NCBI GenBank assembly: GCA_028023455.1
Contig: JAQFVV010000017.1
Coordinates: 1,732,501 to 1,796,500 of the forward strand
Source: Epiperipatus broadwayi
Lineage: Eukaryota; Onychophora; Udeonychophora; Euonychophora; Peripatidae
Reading direction: 5' to 3'
DNA length: 64,000 nt
Within the stretch, counting starts at the first letter, position 1; every line of letters begins with the position of its first letter. The position numbers and the translations under genes are program-made. A model generated the notes under the pieces. It ran no database searches. It saw only the letters and a program-made list of their open reading frames with translations, and was not told where the DNA came from. Positions 36,771 to 48,018 of the stretch are shown one piece after another.

Positions 36771-38599
36771 CTCCCTTCAAAGCACTTAACGAACTCAATT
36801 TAATTTTAAGCCAAAATATCAGCATAATTTTTTAACTCAATCATTATCATTTGAATACAATCCAATTATTTAACATTTTATAACTTTCCTGTGGGAACAT
36901 GTGCCACAAATCCTACGAATGACATAGGCCCAAGTTTATTTATGGGGACTCTATACAAATAGGTGTGAACTTTAAGGAGGTTTACTACAAGAGTGGGCAG
37001 TATTGCACTCCACTCAAACCCTCTATCTTACATATTAAATAATTTTATTTTTATTCTTAATGAATGACATGTTTCCAATTGTTTGCTTACAACCATCGAT
37101 TTTTAACTTTTACATACTCCTGATTCCAGCTTAAATTTCCAGGTGTTTGCTTATGGATAGAATTCTTAATTGATTTTACCTCCCTCCCTTGTCTTGTTCG
37201 ATATTGAGCAATTAACATTTTGGGAATCTAACCTCTATAAATGTTTAAATATAATAAAAATGAATGAAAAATATACATAATCAAAAGAAGAGAACTAAGT
37301 AATATAACATCATAACCCCTTCTTTAATTCAATCAAAATAACATGATAAATCTCTAAAAAAAATCCCACACTATTGTTGAAACTTTTAATGTATAATGGA
37401 CTCAGTTAATGGAGTCTAGATTGCTATCACACTAATTAGAATAAAAGTTCACTTAAGCAACAGTTTATATTTACCCTGATTCATCAGCTGTTTAAACTTT
37501 CACCAAGATGGTACTGTCCATGTGTGATCTTAATCCGTAACTGCTGGTATGAATCTTTTAGTCCACTGGCTCTTGAACCCATCCTTGTCTACCTTCTTCA
37601 TCCTTGTCTTCATTCTTTCCATAGTTGGAAATCACTTGGGCAGCTCCAGGTGTTGCTGGAAGATGATTTTCTCAGGAGCAAAATCCTTGATGTCCTGTAG
37701 CCATAAAACATTGTCATGGTGATGGACAATAACACTTTAAGTTTGGAATAATTTCAACAATAGAAAACTGCAATTTATATGTTTTTCTATGAACAGGATT
37801 CACACTTTGCAGTTTATTTTTAGCTACATTTTGTCACTTACAATTTCCATCCTTTTATTTCTATGGAATTTTTAATTGACGAAAAAAGTCTTAATCAATT
37901 AGCGCAATAGACAGACTACCAATATTTTAAATTACAAATATGTAGAGTTTCATCTTATTTTTCCCCAACCCATGTTTTTTCCAAGAAACAAAAAAAAAAA
38001 TAAACATCTCATAATCCTATTTGGTCTTGAGTTATATAATTGATTGAAATAAATTAATCAAATGAAGACCAGATTTCTTAGAGATAAAAAAAACTTTAAA
38101 ACTGATTTAAAAGATAAATTTATTATTTTAAATTCTTACTATAACTACAGGCAATTTTATTAAATTAAATATATATACACACATATATATATATGAGATG
38201 GCAGAAAATACCATCTCAACATGTTGGATGATTTTTGAAGAAAAACTACAATAATAAAAAAATTCCAGTGCATTTAAACTACAATCCCAATTGTGTCAAA
38301 CATTCTACCATGTCAAAGGCCAGTGGATAAAAGGCAGTGCACAATCGGCACTCTTATAAAGTCTGAAATATAATTGTATAGGAATCTATTTCTAATTGTT
38401 TTGGTCATGAACATACTCTCTGTTAAATTGAAGTCCCTATAATATATAGATTAATTCTAATTATTATTACATTTTATCAAAGTTATTCATCTGGATAACA
38501 AATGGGTGAATACTTTCTGAGTATTGAAATGTTTAGAATGTGCAGAAGCCATTGTGCAGTGTTTTGGCTTTTGAAATTGCAGTGCATTTGCAGTGTGTC
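36771..38599. other. Intronic, no gene seen
   Basis: AT-rich, apart from a moderately GC-richer patch at 37480-37710 with short open stretches (minus strand FAPEKIIFQQHLELPK) that I cannot assign. A (TA)n run lies near 38170-38195. Confidence 0.4.
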
Positions 38600-40080
38600 C
38601 AACTTAGAGAAGGAACATTGACTCATAGTAATTCTTTTTCTATTATTTTATGTGAAGGATTGATGTAAATAGTGAAAGATAGAGCACTTTAGGGGGAACT
38701 TTAAGGAACCAAACAGAATTATACAAAGGAAGCTAAGCTATTTTCATTAAATATAATATGCATTTCTTGTTTTAACAACAGGTATGTTATTAAGAATGGT
38801 AATGCCTTGGGTATTGTTGTATCTACTAATGTGATAATAATGAGTTTAATTGGAATCATGTCACAGATGCATCACAATTGGATTATACTTTTTATTTTAT
38901 TTTTATTTCTATGTTAATAAATACAATAGTATGCCATTGCAAATTGCATCCTGAGATAGGTTTCAAACAGTCTTTGATCATTGATTCTAGCAGCTTAATA
39001 CCAAGTGGTCTCAATACCAAGTGGTCTCATTTGTAAGAGCAGAAAATTAGATGTGAATATTTTTCTTGTTTTTTTTAATAAATGGTACCAGAGAGCTGGG
39101 GTAAATTTTATACTAGATTAAATGCCTATATATAAAGCATGGTATTTCATATATTCTTGAGGGAAAAGAGATTGGTTTGATGATAGCATTTCTGCAAATT
39201 CTCCAAGAATATTTCATCTTCTAGATCTTCAAAAAATCATAGAGGATTTTTTTTTCCTTTTTGTAGTTTGGTTTTGAAATATTATTGAGGAGTTGTAACG
39301 TATCGTAACCAGAGAAGATTTTTTCTTATTAATTGGCCCTAGCCCATGCCCAGCAAATATATTATCGGAACTTTATATGGATTTGATATAAATAGTCTCT
39401 GTTATTGCCAGGTGCATACTTCTATATATGTTGTATTATGTGCAATCATTTTTGTATAGATCATCTGCAAGAGCTAAAAATTTTGAGGATGGGGAGTATC
39501 CATGTTTGTACTGGATCCATTTCTATATCTTGAAGTTTGTAAAGGAAAATAAAGATTATTTAGGAGTATTCTAATGGCCATTCTTATGGATGTTAAGAGT
39601 CTATATAAGGCCTTTTTTAAGGAAACAGTAATTGTGGAATGATCTGATATCAGTGAATTTTTTAGTGACATTTTAATCATGTGATAATTTTTGATGAATA
39701 AAAAGCCAAATCGTTGATTAATACCTGCGATTATTAAAAGAGACAAGTTTGGGAGAAAATAGCCTCCAGTCATAAGGGGTATAGTGATTAAGTATAACTA
39801 TGGTATTACAAAGTTTGTATATGGCATATTACAGTCATCTAACTGATGAGGATGCAGTTTTGCAATCTAAAGTTTAGATTATCCTATTAATTATTTTATA
39901 ACTTGTTATATAGACAAATGTTATGTCTAGTATTAGCACTTAGTGGCTTAGAGGGAGAATGATGTTCTGGAAATAGCAGAATATGCTTGATTATTGGGGT
40001 ATATAGAGGTTTTAGTCTGTGATCGGTTATAAATCGTTTCTAGTAATCCAAGATGAACAAGGTGATTTTTCTCAAGCCAT
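38600..40080 (-). mobile_element. Degenerate LINE related to family B
   Basis: Minus-strand relic in order endonuclease to RT. 39773-39474 includes LISDHSTITVSLKKALYRLL, the Ser-Asp-His end of the endonuclease. Near 39000-38950, LGIKLLESMIKDCLKPI parallels LLIKIMESIIKDQIQPI of LINE B. Stops and frameshifts are frequent. Both ends are uncertain. Confidence 0.65.
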
Positions 40081-40899
40081 TTTACCCAATGATAGTTTTT
40101 CCTATAGAGTAAAAAAAAAAAAGAAAAAAAATCCTTTATATATAATGCCTAAACTGTATTATTGTTTGTTTTACTAAACAGCTGTTAATGTACTGAACTA
40201 CTTGTTAAATTATTTAAATCCCACCATCAGACCTTTATCACAGAACTGTAATACATTATATTCTACTTAACAAGATATGATACATTTTTGTGCTTAAATT
40301 TTTTTTTTTTTATGGTATTTGTGAGTTTTCAAGAAAACCAAGATGGCAGCCCATATTTTTGATAAATCTACAGTTTTGGGTCTCTCCAAAAATAAAAAAA
40401 TGCCTGCTAGGAAAATATTTTTGATAAATCTTCAGTTTCAGATCCCCAAAAAATAAAAAAATGCCTGCTAGGAAAATCGTATTTAATAATTACATTTTAT
40501 TTTTTATTAATGTTATTTTAAAAAAAAAAATCATTGTGGAAAAATTAATTACAATATTTACAGTTTCTTTTTTTTTTTTTTTGGATTAATTAATTAATAG
40601 AAAGAAAAAAATAGAAATACAGTATTTATTACTTTATTCAAGTCAATGGCATACAATCATATCATGATGATTAACACACATTTTTCCAGAAGGCAGGATT
40701 TCGTACCTTTGGAAATAGTCCACTGCATCATGTTCTGTGACAGGAAGGTCTCAAATTTTTATCATTATGCCAATTTACCAAAAAAAAAAAAAAAATGCTG
40801 ACAAAAAGAAATGCTAAATTAAATTAAACTATGACAATCCTTAAGAGTGTATCATTGCTTTTCACATTATAAGTAAAAAAAATTTGAAATCAAAACTTC
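40081..40899. other. Intronic, short tandem repeats
   Basis: Two tandem units (offset about 62 nt) at 40354-40480 share TATTTTTGATAAATCT and TAAAAAAATGCCTGCTAGGA. A- and T-runs occur at 40110, 40568 and 40780. No gene. Confidence 0.5.
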
Positions 40900-41099
40900 G
40901 GTAATACATTGTCCAATCATCCACACCGCTCGATGGTACATATTAAATACTGTACATATTCTTCTAGCTATCAGATAAGCAAACAAAAAATTTTCTTTTA
41001 ATTTGTTTAGTCTGAGAGCATTAATATTTATTAATTATTATTGTGTGTGAAAGTGTAATTAGTGGTTAAGAGTATTTGAAAGATTGAAAATTGTGTTTT

Positions 41100-41650
41100 T
41101 TATTTGTTTTAAAGTTTTTTCAGTTTGTTATTTATATATATAGAATTTTTTTAAAAAAGTTCTTATTTATTTTTTGTTTTGTTTTATTATTTATATATTG
41201 TTATTTTATATATAGAATTATTATTATTTTTTTATTTTTAAAAAGTTATTTTGTTGATTAGTTTTTTGTAAATTTGTTATTAAAAGATTTACTTTTAAGA
41301 AAAATATAACGTTCGAAAAACGTTATTTATATATAGAAATTTTTTTAAAAAGTTATTATTTATTTTTGTTTTGTTTTATTTATATATTGTTATTTTATAT
41401 ATAGAATTATTATTATTTTTTTAAAAAGTTATTTTGTTGATTAGTTTTTTAAATTTTTATTAAAATTTACTTTAAAATATATAAGTTTTTTGAAGTTTTT
41501 TGTTTTTATTAGAATTTTAATTAGTTTTTTTGTTTTGTTTTTTTTGTTTTTAATATATTTTTATTTTTAAAAGTTATTTTGTTGATTAGTTTTTTGTAAA
41601 TTTGTTATTAAAAGATTTACTTTTAAGAAAAATATAACGTTCGAAAAACG
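41100..41650 (+). repeat. Direct repeat in LINE A 5' UTR (offset 328 nt)
   Basis: The segment with GTTATTTTGTTGATTAGTTT, TTTGTAAATTTGTTATTAAA, AGATTTACTTTTAAGAAAAA and TATAACGTTCGAAAAACGT ends near 41323 and again near 41651. A third, shortened copy lies near 41425-41480. Repeated 5' UTR units in LINEs often carry the promoter; that role here is inference. Confidence 0.7.
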
Positions 41651-41675
41651 TAAAATAAAAAAAAAGGATTATATT

Positions 41676-42808
41676 TGTATTTCAAAATGTTTATATAATC
41701 GGGAAAAGGAAATTAAGCATGCTGTAGTAGAATGTACTATATGTGATGGGGTATATCACTTGAAATGTTTAAATAAGACTAGGAAGGATGTAAAAGGTTT
41801 ATGGTTATGCAGTCAGTGTATTAATATGATAAAAGAGGTGAGAAAGTGTTTTCAAAGTGTAGATAGTCGAAGAATAGTGGGTTGAGAAAGTAATAGTGTA
41901 ATGGAGATGATTAGTCTAAGAATAAATAAGATAGAGGAAGAATTGAAGGATGTAGAAGTAAAATTAAAATCATTAGAGATAAAATGTGAGGAGATAAAGG
42001 AATTATTGAGTAGGAATGATAAGGAAGAAATAGATAAGGAGGACCAGAAGGTATTAGAAAATGTTATGGATAGAGCAGAAAAAGTAGATTATGAAACAGT
42101 ATTGATAGGAGATTCACTAATTAGAGAATGTGGGGATATAATTGCAAGGGAAAATAGAAGTAGGTATGTAAGAGTATGTTTGCCTGAAGCTAGAATTAGG
42201 GATGTAGCAGATAAAGTTAAAAAACAAGGTAGTATAGATGTATATGTTATGGTGGGGACTAATAATTTATTAGAATCATCAGAGAGAATAATGGATGAGT
42301 ATGTAGATTTGATTAGGAATTTGATTATGATTAAAGGAAGAGTAGGAATAGTTGGATTATTACCAAGGTTTGACAAGAGTTGTTTGTTGGTATGTAAGAG
42401 TATGTTTGCCTGGAGCTAGAATTAGGGATGTAGCAGATAAAGTTAAAAAAACAAGGTAGTAGAGATGTATATGTTATGGTGGGGACTAATAATTTATTAG
42501 AATCATCAGAGAGAATAATGGATGAGTATGTAGATTTGATTAGGAATTTGATTATGATTAAAGGAAGAGTAGGAATAGTTGGATTATTACCAAGGTTTGA
42601 CAAGAGTTATTTGTTAGATAGGGCATGTTCTATAAATGAGAGATTGAAACAATTGTGTGAGAGAAATAATGTTATGTTTGTGGATGTGTGGGATAGTTTT
42701 ATTGGAAAGAGAGAGTTATATAGTAAAGATGGGTTGCATTTAGGAAAACAAGGAAGTGAAGTTTTAGGGAGTTTGATTTATAAAGAATTTTTTTCGGGAA
42801 ACTTATAA
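41676..42808 (+). pseudogene. LINE A ORF1: PHD finger and SGNH esterase-like domain, broken
   Basis: In one frame, 41676-41819 encodes a Cys4-His-Cys3 PHD finger: CISKC, CTIC, VYHLKC, CSQC. An in-frame TGA at 41883 follows, then MEMISLRINKIEEELKDVEV opens a coiled-coil-like region at 41901. The SGNH-hydrolase blocks come next: VLIGDSLI (GDS block), VYVMVGTNNL (G-x-N block) and, after the second frame, DGLHLGKQG (D-x-x-H block). A 226-nt tandem duplication (see 42165-42616) plus one inserted A shifts the frame, so the last block lies in the separate open stretch 42476-42808. In CR1-like elements this protein acts in the RNP; the esterase role is unclear. Confidence 0.85.
42165..42616 (+). repeat. 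226-nt tandem duplication inside LINE A ORF1
   Basis: TATGTAAGAGTATGTTTGCC occurs at 42165 and again at 42391. The copies then agree almost perfectly to GACAAGAGTT near 42371-42380 and 42598-42607, where the offset becomes 227 because the second copy has one extra A in its A-run. The near-identity means the duplication is recent. Confidence 0.92.
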
Positions 42809-42903
42809 AGGGGGGTGGGTTTTTAAATTGTAATATTATTAAAAAGAATGGATGGAATATAAGAAGTAAGCAAAAGGAATTTGATTTTGATATAAATATA
42901 GAT

Positions 42904-45900
42904 ATGGAGAAGGAATGGGTTTGTAAAATTAATGGTAAGAAAGTAATTTATAAATGTAATGGAGAAGAAAGAATTAAAAGAATTTATAAAAGAGTAGTTA
43001 GGAAAGAAGAAATTGTTAAAATTGGGTTTTTGAATATGCAAGGTGGTAGGAAACCAGAAAAGTGGATGGAATTAAATAAAACAATTGAAAATGACGAGCT
43101 TGAGGTATTAGCAGTAGTGGAAACACATTTAAGAGAAGAAGAAGAACCTATTTTGGAACAGTTGGTATGGCAGGGTATAAATAGAAAAGAAAAAGAAAAA
43201 AGGGGTGGTGGTATAGGTGTTATATCAAAAAAATATTTAAATATTGTTAAATATCAAGAACACTTGTGGTTTGAAATAAGGTTGGGTAGACGAGAATGGA
43301 TGGTGGCTATAGTTTATATAGCTACTGGAGATAGTCAAATTATATTGGAGTGGAATAGTAACATATACGAATGTTTAGTTAAGGATATACAAAGTTTTAA
43401 AGAAAAGGGGAAGAGAATAATGGTTATAGGGGATATGAATGGACATATTGAAGAAATTGATGATGTAGATAATAAAAATGGACAGCTTTTGAAGAATTTT
43501 TGTCAGAAAGTGAATTTGAGTATTGGAAATTCATTAAATATTTATGAGGGACAATACACATGGTCCAGAAATAATATATTTCACACAATAGATTGTGTAT
43601 TGGTAGAGAAAGAGGGAATAAATAAAATATGGAAAATTAAGGTATTTGATAGTGAAGAAAAAGTATGCACTAGTGATCATAATTTCATTGTAATTGAAAT
43701 GGTTAGTAATGTGATGGAGAATAGAAATAAAAGTAGACATAATAGTGAAAGATGTGGATGGAGAGTAAATGATAAGAATAAGTTGGAAGAGTATAAAATA
43801 CAAGTTGAAGAAATAATGGAAGAGTGGGTTGGGGATGAGTATAAGGATTGGTGTAAGGAAGTAGAAAAAGTTGCAAATAGGGTTTTAGGTGAGAATATTG
43901 AAAAGAATAAAAGTAATAAAAAAATTAAAATTAGTAAAAGTGTAAAAGAAAGGAAAGAAGCATGTAGAGAATATAAGTGTGCTATTAAGAATAAGGAAAG
44001 TGAAAAAGATATTAATGCTAAATGGGAAAGGTACTTAGAAAAGAAGAAGTTGGCTAAAATAGATATTTATAGAGAGAGAATGAAATTGAATAGTAAATTG
44101 TTGGAGGATATTAATAAAAGTGGAAGAGATGGAAGTAAAAAATTTTGGAATTATATTAAAAGGAGAAATGTAGGGGAGAGAGAGTTAGTATTACTAGATG
44201 ATGAAGGAACTGAGTGTAGTTCTAGAGAAGATTTAGAGAGAATCTTAAATAGTTATGCAATGAATATAGAAAAGATGTTAGATGTGAATGATAGAATATT
44301 AGAAAATATGAAAGAATATAGTAATGGGAATATTAGTTTTTCAGAAAATGAACTAAATGAGGTAGAGAAGAAATTGAAAAGTGGGAAGGCAAGAGGTTTA
44401 GATGGATGGGCAGCAGAGATGATAATGAATTTAGGATATAGGGCAAAAATAAAGTTATTATCCTGTTTTAATAAAATGGCACAGAATAGAGTTTTCCCAA
44501 GTAGTTGGAGTAATACAAGAGTAAGGTTATTATTTAAAGGAAAGGGTAAGGATCATAGAAAGTTGAATAATTATAGACCGATAGCGGTAACATCAGTTTT
44601 ATATAAAGTTTTCTCGTATATGGTGGCTAGTAAAGTTGTAAAATGGATGGAAGGGAATAATGTAGTGGGTGAAATGCAAGGAGGTTTTAGATTAGATAGG
44701 CGTATAGGAGATAGTTTATTTGTAGTTACACAACTTATGGATATGAGTAGGAATGCAGATAAACAGTTATATATGAGTTTTATAGATATAGAGAAGGCAT
44801 ATGATAGAGTAAATAGAAATAGATTATGGATAAGTTTAGCAAATTTGGGAATGGATGAAGCTTTAATAGATATTATTAAGTTATTATATGAAAATAATTA
44901 TTATATATATCAATTAGAGAATATAGAATCAATTAAAGTTAAAAATGGTGTGGGACTAAGGCAAGGATGCCCTATGTCACCTATTTTGTTTGTGTTGTAT
45001 TTGAGTGAAATGGAAAGAGCAATAGAAAGATTAGGAAGAGGGATAGAGATACCGTTAATAGGTAGTAAGGGAGTATATATTTTGTCAGGTCTTTTTTTTG
45101 CAGATGATATATTTTTGTGTGCAGAAAAAAGAGAAGATATGGAAGTTATGTTGAGGACATGTGCAAGGGTGGGTAAAGAGATGGGGATTAAATTTAGTGA
45201 AGAAAAATCAAATATAATGATGGTTAATACTGAGGAAAGAGAAGATGTAGAATTTTTATTGGGAGATATTAAGTTAAGTGTGGTGAATAGATATAGTTAT
45301 TTGGGAATTATTTTAAGTAATCAGAAAAATTATTTGGATGAATGGGAGAAAAAATTGATAAATGAAGCAAAGAAAAGAAAGGGATTGATAAAGAAATTAA
45401 CAGTGTTTTCATATAATAAATATGATGTAGCTAGAATTATATGGAAAGGAGTTGCAGTAGCAGGGTTAACATATGGTAATGATGCATTATATGTTAGTAA
45501 AAAGATATTAGATTATTTAGAAAAAGCTCAAAGGGAAGTAGGAAGACATGCATTGGATGCAGAAGTATGGACAGCAAGGGAGGCAATTCAAGGAGAAATG
45601 GGATGGTCAAGTTTTCATATGAGAGATGCAAAAAGTAAAATGAAAATGTTTGGTAGATTGCCGTTTATGGATAATAAAAGAATAGCTAAAATAGTATTTA
45701 ATTGGGTTATGAGTAAAGGGCAGGTAACAAGATGGGTGAGAAAGGTAATGCGCTATGCAAAAGATTTGGATAAAGAATTTATATCAGTATATTTGTACAA
45801 AAGATGGGATGATTGTGTTAAGAGGATTATTGAGTGTTATAGTAGTAAGGAATGGGATAAAAGAATAAATTTATTAATAAAGACTAGGGAGTTAGAGAGA

Positions 45901-46323
45901 TGGAGAAATAGTATGGAGAGTAAAAAGAGTTTAAATATATATAGAAATAAACAGAATATTAGGTGTGAGTTAATTTATGATAATAGTAAGGAAAGTAGTT
46001 TATTGTTTAAGGCTCGAACGGGATCTTTAGCTACAAAAGAATATACATGTAAATGGAAAAATATGGGTGATTTATTTTGTAAATTATGTAAGGAAGGAAT
46101 TGAAAATATTAGGCATTTGTTAATTGAATGTAAATGTTTGAAAACAGAAAGGGTACATATAATGAAGTTGTGGAAAAATAAATATGAAAAGAGTGATTAT
46201 ACAGAAAGTGAATTATTGGTTTTTATGCTGTGTTTGGGAAAAGATAAGGGGGATTTAGATATAAAGGTTATAGAGTTGACAAAAATTATGTTGTGGAAAT
46301 GGGATAGAGCAGATTATGGGTAA
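42904..46323 (+). CDS. LINE A ORF2: endonuclease plus reverse transcriptase, open
   Basis: 1139 codons without a stop. Residues about 37-265 are the apurinic-type endonuclease: GFLNMQGG, AVVETHLREEE, VIGDMNGH (Asp177, Asn179), HTIDCVLV, CTSDHNFIVIE (His259). The RT covers about 540-830: NNYRPIAVTSVLYKVFSYMV, motif A FIDIEKAYDRVN (Asp628), motif B GLRQGCPMSPILF, motif C FFADDIFLC (Asp734, Asp735), then YSYLGIIL. Near the C terminus is CKLCKEGIENIRHLLIECKC, a Cys/His motif. All catalytic residues I can judge are present. The protein would nick target DNA and copy element RNA by target-primed reverse transcription in the nucleus. The ATG follows the ORF1 stop by 95 nt. This is the only long intact ORF in the window. 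Confidence 0.93.
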   Translation: MEKEWVCKINGKKVIYKCNGEERIKRIYKRVVRKEEIVKIGFLNMQGGRKPEKWMELNKTIENDELEVLAVVETHLREEEEPILEQLVWQGINRKEKEKRGGGIGVISKKYLNIVKYQEHLWFEIRLGRREWMVAIVYIATGDSQIILEWNSNIYECLVKDIQSFKEKGKRIMVIGDMNGHIEEIDDVDNKNGQLLKNFCQKVNLSIGNSLNIYEGQYTWSRNNIFHTIDCVLVEKEGINKIWKIKVFDSEEKVCTSDHNFIVIEMVSNVMENRNKSRHNSERCGWRVNDKNKLEEYKIQVEEIMEEWVGDEYKDWCKEVEKVANRVLGENIEKNKSNKKIKISKSVKERKEACREYKCAIKNKESEKDINAKWERYLEKKKLAKIDIYRERMKLNSKLLEDINKSGRDGSKKFWNYIKRRNVGERELVLLDDEGTECSSREDLERILNSYAMNIEKMLDVNDRILENMKEYSNGNISFSENELNEVEKKLKSGKARGLDGWAAEMIMNLGYRAKIKLLSCFNKMAQNRVFPSSWSNTRVRLLFKGKGKDHRKLNNYRPIAVTSVLYKVFSYMVASKVVKWMEGNNVVGEMQGGFRLDRRIGDSLFVVTQLMDMSRNADKQLYMSFIDIEKAYDRVNRNRLWISLANLGMDEALIDIIKLLYENNYYIYQLENIESIKVKNGVGLRQGCPMSPILFVLYLSEMERAIERLGRGIEIPLIGSKGVYILSGLFFADDIFLCAEKREDMEVMLRTCARVGKEMGIKFSEEKSNIMMVNTEEREDVEFLLGDIKLSVVNRYSYLGIILSNQKNYLDEWEKKLINEAKKRKGLIKKLTVFSYNKYDVARIIWKGVAVAGLTYGNDALYVSKKILDYLEKAQREVGRHALDAEVWTAREAIQGEMGWSSFHMRDAKSKMKMFGRLPFMDNKRIAKIVFNWVMSKGQVTRWVRKVMRYAKDLDKEFISVYLYKRWDDCVKRIIECYSSKEWDKRINLLIKTRELERWRNSMESKKSLNIYRNKQNIRCELIYDNSKESSLLFKARTGSLATKEYTCKWKNMGDLFCKLCKEGIENIRHLLIECKCLKTERVHIMKLWKNKYEKSDYTESELLVFMLCLGKDKGDLDIKVIELTKIMLWKWDRADYG

Positions 46324-46811
46324 ATTTAGAGTGGGGAATATAAAAGAAAGTGGCTAACAGGTTTATCTGGGCATAATTGCTGAGATATTCTTGACTTCGT
46401 TTAAGGAGAAGCCATAATACATCGCATCACATCAGAAATATTCTGTTTACAAGGCTGCTTGTATATCTTACGGCCTGTAAACTGTTCAAACACTAGATGT
46501 TGAAGTGCACCATTCCCCAACATCGCCAGCATGTGAACATTATTATTGAGAGTTGCAACACTCTCATAGAGATTACTCTTGACTATTCTACAGTATATGA
46601 TATAGTTTTTGTAGTAATGATGAAAATTATATTAGAACGGATTTTTTTTTGTTAAATGTGAATTACTACAAATTCTAACTAATTATCACATGCCCCTACT
46701 TTAATTCTCAGATGTCAAAATGCACTAAATAAGGAGTGTAAATCACGATTCGGAAAAGTTCACAATAAAGTTGCGCACTTTTTGATACTTTTTCGAGATC
46801 AAAACAGTTCA

Positions 46812-47521
46812 ATGGCAGACGATCGTTCGGCATTTAAGTTTTTAGATTTGCCTGCTACAGAAGCAGATGTGGTGGCCTTCTTTAACAAAAAAATATTTTA
46901 CCCACCCAGAAGAACTGGATTTGTGGTGGTTTATTGGAGCTGAGTTGGAAATGTGTCAAAATGCCATGAGGAATATGACGACAGCTCTTAGAGAGCTCTG
47001 TTGAGAAAGCCTTGTTTTTCGTCCATGCTGCCAAATCGGTGGTCCGGTATGACAGTGGAAGTTGATGAAACCAGTTCAGTCGCTGAAAAAATTATCAGGG
47101 CTGAATCCTTCTGCAACAATGAATTTTGGGGGGTGTCTGTTGTGAGACAGGTGATTGTTTTGTGGCAGCTGTACCCTCCCAATCTGCCAACATACTTATG
47201 CAGTCAATCCATAAGAACATCAGGCCTGGTTTCAGAATCTATTCTCATTGCTGGAAAGGATACAGAACTTCTGAATTGGAGGCTTCCGGATTTCAACACA
47301 TGAGAGACAATCACAAATACAATTTTGTGGACCCTGACACTGGTGTGCATACCCTGACCATTGAACGCTTTTGGGGTTCTCTCAAGTGGTGAAACAAGCA
47401 AACACGAGGCACATGAAGAGAAGATCTTGAGAACTACATAGCAGAATTTCTGTGGAGACATCTGAAAAAGAACCAAGACGTATTCTGTGCCATCTTAGAA
47501 GAGATGAATTTACAGCAGTGA
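46812..47521 (+). pseudogene. Merlin 1 transposase, broken
   Basis: The first ATG at 46812 opens MADDRSAFKFLDLPATEADV, whose LPATE-D pattern recurs in Merlin 2. After shifts come MTVEVDETSS (first catalytic Asp) near 47050, an FWGV block near 47130, IRPGFRIYSHCWKGYRTSEL near 47220-47280, NHKYNFVDPDTGVHTLTIER (about 47310-47367) and FWGSLKW. This is the ISXO2/IS1595-type DDE domain of Merlin transposases, lacking much of the N-terminal half. The usual second Asp (Ser-Asp-Cys-Trp in Merlin 2) is His here. Together with the stops and shifts, the copy is inactive. Confidence 0.85.
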
Positions 47522-47978
47522 AATGATAGTTTTTATCTTTCTATGAAATAGAAATTTTTTTTGTTGTTTGTTTTGCAACTGTTTTTTTCTTTTTTGGTTG
47601 TTGTTAAAACAAAAAAAAAATGTAAATACAAAATTTAAAAAAAAATTAAAAAAACTATTTCTATGTAGTTGTTTATGAATAAAAACCCGGTAAATGACAA
47701 AAAAAAAAAAGTTCCTTAAAAAACAAAAAAAGACTGGATAAAAAAAAGTTTCTCAAAAAAAGAAGACCAGAAATTTTTTTTTTTTTTTTAAAAAAAGAGA
47801 GATTCTGAATGTTTTAAAAAGCCAAAACAAAACAAAAAAAACAAAAACAATTTATTTATTTTTAAATAAAACTGGTCAAAAAATAAAACAAAAAAAAACA
47901 AATCCAAAAATTAAAAACAAATCAACAAAATAGAAACAGCCCGGTAATGTTATATCTATTTGTTTTTCACTAGCAATA
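47522..47978 (+). other. 3' region of Merlin 1, A/T homopolymer-rich
   Basis: Long A-runs and T-runs with AAACAAAA-like words, ending in the right TIR (47979-48018). A comparable homopolymer-rich 3' region is present in Merlin 2. No gene. Confidence 0.5.
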
Positions 47979-48018
47979 GTGCCATCGAGTGGTGTGGATG
48001 ATCAGACGATGTATTAGC

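Larger units (their letters stand above)
41000..46440 (+). mobile_element. CR1-like LINE family A, near-complete copy
   Basis: Order: AT-rich 5' UTR with a direct repeat (41000-41640), ORF1 with PHD finger, coiled coil and SGNH-type domain (41676-42808, broken), ORF2 (42904-46323, open), then a short 3' UTR ending in AATACATCGCATCACATCA. The same 3' terminus appears in the fragment at 58.3 kb (AATACATCACATCA), which fixes the element's end. A PHD finger plus esterase-like domain in ORF1 is characteristic of CR1-like retrotransposons, which supports the clade. The exact 5' end is not determined. Confidence 0.9.
40900..48018 (+). mobile_element. Merlin DNA transposon 1, split by a LINE
   Basis: Left TIR: GGTAATACATTGTCCAATCA then TCCACACCGCTCGATGG (40900-40936). 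The right end, reverse-complemented from 48018, reads GCTAATACATCGTCTGATCA then TCCACACCACTCGATGG. Candidate 8-nt flanks AAAACTTC and AAAGCTTA agree at six of eight positions. A plus-strand Merlin/IS1595-type transposase relic lies at 46812-47521. The interval 41000-46440 is a family A LINE, so the DNA transposon proper is about 1.7 kb, within the usual Merlin range. The LINE must have inserted after the transposon. Confidence 0.8.
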
